Positions 1-5,411 of a stretch of 5,495 nt of DNA are shown piece after piece (position 1 is the stretch's first letter; each line of letters begins with the position of its first letter). The DNA comes from Firmicutes bacterium UBA6132 (GTDB lineage: Bacteria > Bacillota_A > Clostridia > Tissierellales > Sedimentibacteraceae). Below the pieces are notes generated by a model that saw nothing but the letters and a program-made list of their open reading frames with translations, did not search any database and was not told where the DNA came from. Made by a program: the position numbers and the translations under genes. The stretch is from NCBI GenBank assembly GCA_002435835.1, contig DIVM01000313.1, positions 1,081 to 6,575 of the forward strand, in the 5' to 3' direction.

Positions 1-2
1 AA

Positions 3-563
3 TTATATAAAAAAGTTGAAAAAGAGGTTATCGATCTTGACATAAAGGTAAAAGATTTCATAGAAATAATTACAATGGATGAATCGATTGATCTCGTTGA
101 TAAAACAACCATGCTTGTTGATTATGTACACTCCTTATGGTCTAATAGAAATCCAGTTGTCATAGTTTATTTCACTCCACCTTATTATCCACATATATAT
201 GTTGAAGGAAAGACTGAAAAGGACATAAATCTGTTAAATGCTGTTTCATATGCAGTGGATAATACGGAAACAGATTATAAACTAATTTATAAAAAATTCT
301 TCCCTTATATATCTGACTTAAGCTACGGGGCAGCGCCAAAGGATGCAGAAATAATAAATAATTTGAAGGAAAATTTGCCAGGATTTGGATTTACTTATGA
401 CCTTCCTCTTGAAGATATGCAAAAGCTGAATTTACCCGTTTTAGATATAGGATGCTATGGGAAAGATGCGCATAAATTCACAGAACGAGTTGAAACAAGA
501 TATTCCTATGAAGTTGTACCTGAATTAGTTTATAAAACAGTCAATAATTTGCTTAAATGCTAA
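3..563 (+). CDS. RocB-like M20-family metallohydrolase, C-terminal part (5' end outside window)
   Basis: The reading frame is open from the left edge (first full codon at 3) to TAA at 561-563, so 186 C-terminal residues of a larger protein are present. RocB-type proteins are usually about 540-560 residues, so about two thirds is missing. The ATG at 75 has no ribosome binding site and homology runs through it, so it is internal. Family signs are FFPYISDLSYG (about nt 288-320) and, near the end, GCYGKDAHKFTERV. In M20 peptidases the His of that last motif (nt 471-473) is a metal ligand of the di-zinc site. RocB is tied to arginine catabolism in Bacillus, but clostridial members of this family are mostly of unknown substrate; hydrolysis of an amide or peptide bond in the cytoplasm is the safe inference. 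It may be the last gene of an upstream operon. No GC-containing terminator follows it, so some read-through into the next gene is possible. Confidence 0.85.
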   Translation, partial: LYKKVEKEVIDLDIKVKDFIEIITMDESIDLVDKTTMLVDYVHSLWSNRNPVVIVYFTPPYYPHIYVEGKTEKDINLLNAVSYAVDNTETDYKLIYKKFFPYISDLSYGAAPKDAEIINNLKENLPGFGFTYDLPLEDMQKLNLPVLDIGCYGKDAHKFTERVETRYSYEVVPELVYKTVNNLLKC

Positions 564-567
564 AATA

Positions 568-622
568 TTAAAGATAATATATATTTTAAATGTAATATGT
601 TAAAGATTAATATACTTTTAAA
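568..622. repeat. Two imperfect 23-bp direct repeats upstream of the amidohydrolase promoter
   Basis: Copies lie at 568-590 and 600-622. Both begin TTAAAGAT and end TTTTAAA; 16 of 23 positions agree, the middle 8 bases being divergent. The start-to-start distance is 32 bp, close to three helical turns, so both copies would face the same side of the DNA. They sit immediately upstream of the proposed -35 box. Position and phasing suit an activator site, but the bases are almost all A/T and chance similarity is a real alternative. Confidence 0.4.
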
Positions 623-634
623 ATATATATTTTA
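619..634. repeat. 16-bp perfect A/T palindrome touching the -35 box
   Basis: The 16 bases TAAAATATATATTTTA read the same on both strands and overlap the first four bases of the proposed -35 element (631-636). The location would suit a dimeric repressor or activator. Being pure A/T in an A/T-rich spacer, it may have no function. Confidence 0.3.
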
Positions 635-659
635 CATCAATAAACTAATGTGAGATAAT
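631..659 (+). promoter_or_regulatory. Sigma-A-type promoter for the amidohydrolase-regulator operon
   Basis: A -35 box TTTACA (631-636; 5 of 6 match to TTGACA) is followed after exactly 17 bp by GATAAT (654-659; 5 of 6 match to TATAAT). The -10 is preceded by TG at 651-652, giving an extended -10. Transcription would start near 666, leaving a short leader of about 27 nt before the ATG at 693. This is the best promoter match I found in the window. Confidence 0.65.
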
Positions 660-681
660 ACGTATATTAAATTCTATTATT

Positions 682-687
682 GGGAGG
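682..687 (+). promoter_or_regulatory. Ribosome binding site for the amidohydrolase
   Basis: GGGAGG lies 5 nt before the ATG at 693 and fixes that start. No other in-frame start with a comparable site lies nearby. Confidence 0.85.
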
Positions 688-692
688 CAGAT

Positions 693-2228
693 ATGATATA
701 TGATTTATTATTATACAACGGTAATTTTTTCAGATTTAACAATGAAAAAAATTATAGTTGGCTGTTGATTAATAACGGCGTAATTGTAGGCGCTGGTCAT
801 AATAGCGAATATGAAAAATATTTGTCCCAAAGCAGAGAACAAGTTGATTTAAATGAAAGCACTGTATTGCCTGGGCTATATGATAGCCATGTTCATTTTA
901 TACAGTCAGCATTGCATATGAACAACGTGGATCTTAACGGAGCTAAAAATTATGATGAAATAGAAAAGCGCATATTGAATTGGATTTCAAAACATCTTGA
1001 TAAGCAACTAATTATCGGTTATGGCTTGGAAATTTCAGATTTAGAAGAAAAACGACTGCCTACAAGGAAAATTTTAGACAAGTTTTCAAAGGATTATGCA
1101 ATAATATTAAATGGTCGAGATTTTCATAAATGTGTTTTAAATACAAAAGCTATTAATATGCTTAAAGTGCCGTTTAATTTAGAAGGCATAGAAAGAGATG
1201 AAGAAGGTAATCCCACGGGCATAATTTACGGAAAAGCAAATGCTTTAATTCGCAAGAAAGTATTAAAGCAGTATCAAAAAAAAGAAGAAAAAATTGATGC
1301 CATAAAAAATCTTATGCATCAAATAATAAAAAAAGGGGTTACAAGCATTCATGCAGTTGAAGGAGGATTTCATTTTGCAGACAGCGATGCAGAACTTCTT
1401 TTAAACTACATAGATGAAATACCCATCGACATTGCCTTGTATTACAATACAACAGATATATCAAAAATCCACGATACGGGCCTTAACAGAATTGGCGGAG
1501 ATATTTTTTTAGATGGTTCCTTTGCTTCTATGAATGCAGCAATAAGTTTTAATTATAAAAATGAAAATCATGGAGGTATTCTTTATTATAGTCAAAAAGA
1601 CATAAATGAATATGTTTGTGAATGTTATAAAAATAATTTAGATACTGCAATTCATGCAGTAGGGGATAGGGCAGTTGAACAGATCCTAAAAGCACATGAA
1701 TATGCCCATAGCATTTACCCAAATAATAAACTTCGCCACCGAATAGAACATGCAGAAATTACTAACCAAGATCAAAGACGTATTGCCAAAGAGCTTGGAA
1801 TAATATTTTCTATGCAGCCGGCCTTTGAATATTTTTACGGAGGCGAAGACAGCATGTATAAAAACACTCTTGGTGAGCATTACACGGTTACCAATGAATT
1901 TAGAAATATAATTGATGAAGGAATCATAATATGCGGAGGGTCTGACAGCGACCTTACTCCTATAGATCCAGTATTGGGGATATATGCTGCAGTCAATCAT
2001 CCAAACCGTCAAAGTAGTGTGACTGTGGAAGAAGCAGTAAAAATGTTTACTATCAATGCAGCTTATGCAGTTCGTGAGGAAAATGAAAAAGGTTCCATTC
2101 AAATTGGTAAAATGGCGGATCTTGCCATATTAGATATAGATATTTTTAAAGTAAATCCCAAAGCAATTATTACTGCTGAGGTAATAGGAACATTAAAAGA
2201 AGGAAAATTTTTATATAAAAATTTTTAG
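693..2228 (+). CDS. Amidohydrolase 3 family metal-dependent hydrolase (YtcJ-like)
   Basis: A full-length 511-residue protein, close to the usual length of YtcJ-type amidohydrolases, with a typical N-terminal beta-strand opening (MIYDLLLYNG). Metal-site motifs appear in the family order: HxH at H66/H68 in LPGLYDSHVHF; the DGS motif at D274-S276; H321 in AIHAVGDRAVEQIL; H353 in RHRIEHAE; and D418 in GGSDSDLTPIDP. The C-terminal segment G467-L480 (GSIQIGKMADLAIL) is the usual return to the beta-sandwich domain. There is no signal peptide, so it should act in the cytoplasm. Where many YtcJ proteins have a Lys four residues before the Asp of DGS (KLFADGS), this one has D270; I recall such a variant from other members, so it need not mean loss of activity. 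It hydrolyses an amide-type C-N bond or a related bond; substrate unknown. It is the first gene of its operon, with the regulator 12 bp downstream. Confidence 0.9.
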   Translation: MIYDLLLYNGNFFRFNNEKNYSWLLINNGVIVGAGHNSEYEKYLSQSREQVDLNESTVLPGLYDSHVHFIQSALHMNNVDLNGAKNYDEIEKRILNWISKHLDKQLIIGYGLEISDLEEKRLPTRKILDKFSKDYAIILNGRDFHKCVLNTKAINMLKVPFNLEGIERDEEGNPTGIIYGKANALIRKKVLKQYQKKEEKIDAIKNLMHQIIKKGVTSIHAVEGGFHFADSDAELLLNYIDEIPIDIALYYNTTDISKIHDTGLNRIGGDIFLDGSFASMNAAISFNYKNENHGGILYYSQKDINEYVCECYKNNLDTAIHAVGDRAVEQILKAHEYAHSIYPNNKLRHRIEHAEITNQDQRRIAKELGIIFSMQPAFEYFYGGEDSMYKNTLGEHYTVTNEFRNIIDEGIIICGGSDSDLTPIDPVLGIYAAVNHPNRQSSVTVEEAVKMFTINAAYAVREENEKGSIQIGKMADLAILDIDIFKVNPKAIITAEVIGTLKEGKFLYKNF

Positions 2229-2230
2229 TT

Positions 2231-2235
2231 GGAGG
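2231..2235 (+). promoter_or_regulatory. Ribosome binding site deciding the regulator start
   Basis: GGAGG lies 5 nt before ATG 2241. It overlaps the in-frame TTG at 2229, which therefore cannot use it. This argues for ATG 2241 as the start, not TTG 2229. It begins 2 nt after the amidohydrolase stop, consistent with translational coupling. Confidence 0.8.
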
Positions 2236-2240
2236 ACTGT

Positions 2241-3395
2241 ATGAGCAAGCTTAATATACGCTTATTAGGTAATCCTGATATATTATTGGGCGAAAATTTG
2301 ATTAATTCAAAGTTTAGCGCAAAATCCATCGGTATAATAGCAATATTAATATGCACTGAACACCATAAGCTTACAAGAGAGAAAATCGCATATATGCTTT
2401 GGCCAGAATGCTATGAAACAGCCAGTTACAACTTGCGTTATAATTTGTGGAATATAAATAAAAACATTCCAAAGGACGAGAACGGTCAGGAATTTTTAAT
2501 TTCTGATAGAAAATATTGCTATATAAATACAAATTATTTGCTTGATTCTGATGTGAAATTTCTGGATAATGTAAATCTTGACCATGAAAAAAATAATTTA
2601 GAATTTTTAGAAAATGTCAACAAGCAATTTAGGGGAGACTTTATTGAAGATTATTATGTCAAAGACAGCGATAATTTTAATGATTGGGTTTTTTTACAGC
2701 GAACAAAATATCAAAAAATGCATTTGCTAACTCTTAATTGTTTATTAGATATTTATTTAAAAGACAACAATTATCCCCAAGCAAAAAATATTTTGGAAAA
2801 TATTTTGGACATGAATCCATATGATGAAGAATCACACTATAAGCTCATGGATGTTTTTGTTAAAAATAATGAGTCCAATTTAGCTATTTTTCATTACAAG
2901 GAATATGAAAATCTTTTGCGAGAAGATTTAAATGTTTTTCCTCAACAAAAGATAAAAGATTTGTATTCTTCTTTAATTGATAAGAAACAAGATAAGGATT
3001 TGAAAGACAGCGCAAAAAATAAAAAAAGCATTGTTATTAGAGTCAATGAATATTCGGATGAACAAATAATTTATTTTGTAATGAGCGATTTAGTTGATAA
3101 ATTACTTTTAAGTTTGAAACCAAATGTTATTCAAAACATTCCTCAAATTTATTTGGAGGATGTGAGCGTAATTCAACCAGGAGTTTTTCATTATATATCC
3201 AGTGCTTCATCTTCGACTCAAGTTAACGAAATTCGCCTTTTTCATTCTTTGAAAAACATTTTGCAGCATTTATCTAATGATTACAGCATTCAGATTATTG
3301 TTAACAACAAGGATAAAATTGATCAAAAGTCAAAACAGTTCTTAAATTTTATAGAGGCAAAAACTAATATTTGTATAAACTACTTGGATGCGTAG
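2241..3395 (+). CDS. BTAD/SARP-type transcriptional regulator with degenerate C-terminal ATPase-like region
   Basis: 384 residues from ATG 2241. Residues 1-100 fit an OmpR-type winged helix DNA-binding domain, with the typical KLTREKIAYMLWPE (43-56) and NLRYNLWNINK (64-74) helices. Residues about 107-246 fit the bacterial transcriptional activation domain, a TPR-like helical bundle (GDFIEDYYV 132-140; NPYDEESHYKLMDVF 192-206; AIFHYKEYENLLREDL 215-230). A charged linker (about 247-262) leads to a last segment of about 120 residues. There, RLFHSLKNILQHLS (332-345) and IQIIVNNKDKID (350-361) resemble the Walker B region of the AAA domain found in large regulators of this class (RLF...LVLDDLHWAD), but the two acidic residues are Asn and no GxxGxGK P-loop exists. 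It is likely a cytoplasmic DNA-binding regulator of its own operon and perhaps the symporter; targets are inferred from position only. Confidence 0.85.
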   Translation: MSKLNIRLLGNPDILLGENLINSKFSAKSIGIIAILICTEHHKLTREKIAYMLWPECYETASYNLRYNLWNINKNIPKDENGQEFLISDRKYCYINTNYLLDSDVKFLDNVNLDHEKNNLEFLENVNKQFRGDFIEDYYVKDSDNFNDWVFLQRTKYQKMHLLTLNCLLDIYLKDNNYPQAKNILENILDMNPYDEESHYKLMDVFVKNNESNLAIFHYKEYENLLREDLNVFPQQKIKDLYSSLIDKKQDKDLKDSAKNKKSIVIRVNEYSDEQIIYFVMSDLVDKLLLSLKPNVIQNIPQIYLEDVSVIQPGVFHYISSASSSTQVNEIRLFHSLKNILQHLSNDYSIQIIVNNKDKIDQKSKQFLNFIEAKTNICINYLDA

Positions 3396-3461
3396 ATTTT
3401 TTGGTTTTATGGTCATTAATAGGATTTTTAGAGCAAATTATTAGGTCATACTTACAGAGAC

Positions 3462-3485
3462 AGAAATTTACATTTAAATAAAAAC
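3462..3485 (+). repeat. 24-bp direct repeat, copy 1
   Basis: It matches 3618-3641 at 23 of 24 positions; the only difference is T3468 versus A3624. Key core: TACATTTAAATAAAAAC. The copies start 156 bp apart. This copy ends 3 nt before the base of the terminator hairpin, and its A-run could pair with the T-tract of the terminator read in reverse. Confidence 0.75.
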
Positions 3486-3488
3486 ATG

Positions 3489-3531
3489 GTTCGTATATTT
3501 GTGTGTATGCACATATATGCGGACTTTTTTT
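3489..3531 (+). terminator. Rho-independent terminator after the regulator gene
   Basis: The left arm 3489-3504 pairs with the right arm 3509-3524. There are 15 pairs including G-T wobbles and one T/T mismatch (3499/3514), closed by the 4-nt loop GTAT (3505-3508). Seven T residues (3525-3531) follow directly. It lies about 95 nt after the regulator stop and separates the operon from the symporter gene. An A-rich stretch (3480-3484) on the other side may allow some function in reverse. Confidence 0.8.
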
Positions 3532-3617
3532 GTGAATACTGTAATAGCACCGGGATTTAGATGTTGATTTAATGTTGATTTTTTTAATGTTTAAAAAGTG
3601 TTTAAATTATTAATGAG

Positions 3618-3641
3618 AGAAATATACATTTAAATAAAAAC
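3618..3641 (+). repeat. 24-bp direct repeat, copy 2
   Basis: Second copy of the repeat at 3462-3485 (one mismatch). It lies downstream of the terminator and 142 nt before the leader ORF, in the region where a promoter or operator for the symporter gene would be expected. It is not followed by a hairpin like that of copy 1. Confidence 0.75.
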
Positions 3642-3733
3642 TTTTAAGACTAAAAAAATAAAACAGTATGTAAAACTGATAATTATATAATTTATGTATG
3701 GATATAAGACGATTGATTATATATGTGACTGAG

Positions 3734-3761
3734 TTGTGAGATATATCTAAAGATTTATAAA
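3734..3761 (+). promoter_or_regulatory. Possible promoter for leader ORF and symporter
   Basis: TTGTGA (3734-3739) and TATAAA (3756-3761) are 16 bp apart. The -35 matches consensus at 4 of 6 positions and the -10 at 5 of 6. Transcription would begin around 3768, only a few bases before the GGGAGG at 3774, which is tight. A promoter further upstream using TATAAT at 3686-3691 is an alternative but lacks a recognisable -35. Confidence 0.25.
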
Positions 3762-3773
3762 AAGATTTTATAC

Positions 3774-3779
3774 GGGAGG
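3774..3779 (+). promoter_or_regulatory. Strong ribosome binding site before the leader ORF
   Basis: GGGAGG lies 4 nt before ATG 3784. It is too far (more than 80 nt) to serve the symporter ATG at 3866, which has its own site. A strong, separately placed site argues that the short frame is really translated. Confidence 0.65.
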
Positions 3780-3783
3780 CGGT

Positions 3784-3819
3784 ATGAGCAAAGAGAAAAC
3801 ATTTTCCGGTAAATTTTAG
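3784..3819 (+). CDS. Short leader ORF or frameshifted small protein upstream of the symporter
   Basis: The frame encodes MSKEKTFSGKF and ends at TAG 3817-3819, behind a strong GGGAGG. I recognise no family. Directly at the stop is a run of four T (3814-3817). Dropping one T, or a +1 slip, puts the ribosome into the frame SKLKQKLKSKIEGEF, ending at TAA 3863-3865, which abuts the symporter ATG at 3866. The joined product would be 26 residues, Lys-rich and plausibly an amphipathic helix. Three readings are possible: an 11-residue leader that tunes symporter translation, a 26-residue small protein recently broken by an indel or a sequencing error in the T run, or a programmed +1 frameshift. The coding claim rests on the ribosome binding site and on the exact stop/start junction. 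Confidence 0.45.
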   Translation: MSKEKTFSGKF

Positions 3820-3851
3820 TAAACTAAAGCAAAAATTGAAATCAAAAATCG

Positions 3852-3857
3852 AAGGAG
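3852..3857 (+). promoter_or_regulatory. Ribosome binding site for the symporter
   Basis: AAGGAG lies 8 nt before ATG 3866. It falls inside the possible +1-frame continuation of the leader ORF, so ribosomes translating that frame would pass over this site. Confidence 0.8.
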
Positions 3858-3865
3858 AGTTTTAA

Positions 3866-5365
3866 ATGGATATAACATTACTTTCAGGAAAAATTGCAGG
3901 ATTGATTTGGAGTAAAGGACTAATTTTTCTTTGTTTGGGAGCAGGTATTTATTTTTCTACTATTATGAGATTCCCTCAGGTCAGATTGTTTAAGGATATG
4001 GTTAAGCTTCTTATAGGGGGCAAAAGTTCAGATAAGGGAGTTTCTTCATTACAAGGTTTTGCGATGTCCTTAGGCGGAAGAGTAGGTATAGGAAATATTG
4101 CAGGTGTTGCAACTGCAATATTTTATGGCGGACCAGGTGCGGTTTTTTGGATGTGGGTGATTGCGTTTCTTGGAGCAGGGTCTGCATATGCGGAATCTGC
4201 ATTAGCTCAAGTATATAAACAAGATATAGGGGACAGTTATCGTGGTGGACCTTCATATTATATTGAAAAAGGCTTAAATAATAAACCTTTTGCAGTAATC
4301 CTTGCAGTAGCTATAATAATAGCTAATGGTTTTACGGGTCCAGGTGTACAGTCATTTAATATAGGAGATTCAATTAAGAATGCTTTTGGTATTAGCCCAA
4401 CTATAACAGGAATTTTTATTGCAGGATTACTTGCTGTAGTTATATTTGGCGGTGTAAAGAGAGTGGGAAAATTTGCAGAATTGGTAGTTCCTTTCATGGC
4501 TATTGCTTATATCATTGTAGCTTTAACTATTTTGGCATTCAATATTAAAAATGTACCTTCAATGTTCTCGCTTATTTTTACATCGGCTTTCAATCTTAAT
4601 GCTGGATTTGGGGCAGTATTCGGAAATGCTGTTATGTGGGGAGTTAAAAGAGGTATTTATTCCAATGAGGCTGGACAAGGTACAGGTGCTCAGGCTGCTG
4701 GTGCTGCTGAAGTGTCACATCCGGCAAAACAAGGTCTTGTACAGGCATTTTCTGTATATGTAGATACTTTGTTTGTATGCACTGCAACAGCAATCATGAT
4801 TCTTTCAACAGGAGCATACAATGTTCAAAATCCTGTAGGAGGATTCTTGGTTGAAAATCTTCCGGGAGTAGGTGTCGGAACTGCTTATACACAAATTGCA
4901 ATCAGCACATTGATACCGAATTTAGGAGCTCCGTTTATAGCAATATCTGTATTTTTCTTTGCCTTTACTACATTGCTGGCATTTGCTTTCTACGCTGAAT
5001 CAAATGTTGCATACTTATTTAAAAACAGCAAAAATCTTAATGTAGTTATAAATGTAATAAGAGTAATAATTGTAGTACTTACATTTGTTGGAACAATTAG
5101 AACTTCAGAATTTGCATGGAACCTTGGAGACATAGGTGTGGGCATGATGGCATGGCTCAATATAATTGCAATAATAATGCTTACTAAACCTGCTTTGGCG
5201 ACTCTAAAAGATTATGAAGAACAAAAGAAAATGGGTTTGGATCCTGTCTTTGTTCCTGAAAGATGTGGAATTAAAAATGCTGAGATTTGGCACAGCATAG
5301 CTGAAAAGAACTATCCTGAACAACTGGCTGCACTTAAGGAAGTAGAAAAGAAAAAAACTGAATAA
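3866..5365 (+). CDS. AGCS-family sodium:amino-acid symporter (alanine/glycine/glutamine type)
   Basis: An intact 499-residue membrane protein with about 10-11 hydrophobic helices. Clear ones lie at residues 17-34, 90-106, 141-155, 179-196, 205-225, 297-314, 341-376, 392-410 and 423-440. AGCS signatures are GIGNIAGVATAI (74-85) in the first core helix region, GGPGAVFWMWV (88-98), and the hallmark NEAGQGTGAQAAGAA (267-281) followed by SHPAKQGLVQAFSVYVDT. The tail with DYEEQKKMGLDPVF (449-462) and IKNAEIW (469-475) is also typical. The family imports small neutral amino acids with Na+ (or H+) across the cytoplasmic membrane. AYAESALAQVYK and GGPSYYIEKGL resemble the AlsT/YrbD branch, whose B. 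subtilis and Staphylococcus members carry glutamine, so substrate could be Ala, Gly or Gln. It follows the leader ORF directly; no hairpin terminator is visible before the intron-like sequence downstream. Confidence 0.95.
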   Translation: MDITLLSGKIAGLIWSKGLIFLCLGAGIYFSTIMRFPQVRLFKDMVKLLIGGKSSDKGVSSLQGFAMSLGGRVGIGNIAGVATAIFYGGPGAVFWMWVIAFLGAGSAYAESALAQVYKQDIGDSYRGGPSYYIEKGLNNKPFAVILAVAIIIANGFTGPGVQSFNIGDSIKNAFGISPTITGIFIAGLLAVVIFGGVKRVGKFAELVVPFMAIAYIIVALTILAFNIKNVPSMFSLIFTSAFNLNAGFGAVFGNAVMWGVKRGIYSNEAGQGTGAQAAGAAEVSHPAKQGLVQAFSVYVDTLFVCTATAIMILSTGAYNVQNPVGGFLVENLPGVGVGTAYTQIAISTLIPNLGAPFIAISVFFFAFTTLLAFAFYAESNVAYLFKNSKNLNVVINVIRVIIVVLTFVGTIRTSEFAWNLGDIGVGMMAWLNIIAIIMLTKPALATLKDYEEQKKMGLDPVFVPERCGIKNAEIWHSIAEKNYPEQLAALKEVEKKKTE

Positions 5366-5411
5366 TTTTAATTCGCTTAATTTTAATATATCTAATACAA
5401 GAGCATAGCAT

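Larger units (their letters stand above)
3396..3783. other. 388-bp spacer between the regulator and the leader ORF
   Basis: Very A/T-rich, with no long reading frame that has a ribosome binding site on either strand. It holds the terminator at 3489-3531 and the 24-bp repeat pair (3462-3485, 3618-3641). There are also a tandem ATGTTGATTT pair (3561-3570 and 3572-3581, 11-bp period), A/T palindromes at 3681-3692 (containing TATAAT at 3686-3691 but lacking a -35 box) and 3739-3748 (AGATATATCT), and an AAAGATTT pair 12 bp apart (3749, 3761). I see no known riboswitch or T-box pattern. Confidence 0.6.

Noticed and set aside
75..77. ATG at 75 as the start of the first gene
   Set aside because: The frame is open to the window edge, there is no ribosome binding site before it, and the protein would lack most of the M20 fold.
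561..588. Terminator after the M20 hydrolase gene
   Set aside because: The only stem is 8 A/T pairs with a 12-nt loop and no T-tract, too weak to call.
1686..2102. Minus-strand 138-codon open frame inside the amidohydrolase
   Set aside because: It lies wholly opposite a well-supported gene, and its product shows no family motif.
2229..2240. TTG at 2229 as the regulator start, adding four residues (MEDC)
   Set aside because: The TTG overlaps the GGAGG that serves ATG 2241 and has no upstream site of its own; the family usually starts close to the first beta strand, which ATG 2241 gives.
3374..3443. Frameshifted continuation of the regulator beyond its stop
   Set aside because: The alternative frame continues about 20 codons (WMRRFFGFMVINRIF) without resembling the next part of an AAA domain, so a recent frameshift is not supported.
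3486..3560. 24-codon plus-strand frame starting at ATG 3486
   Set aside because: It has no ribosome binding site and coincides with the terminator hairpin.
3462..3641. CRISPR-like array from the two 24-bp repeats
   Set aside because: Only two copies exist, 132 nt apart, with a terminator between them and no cas genes in view.
3532..3783. Riboswitch (for example glycine or T-box) controlling the symporter
   Set aside because: I find no conserved core, T-box sequence or terminator/antiterminator pair here; the stretch is mostly A/T with only short palindromes.
4011..4763. Open frames inside the symporter gene (minus strand 4011-4256 and 4258-4497, plus strand 4551-4763)
   Set aside because: All overlap the strongly supported AGCS coding frame and encode no recognisable protein.
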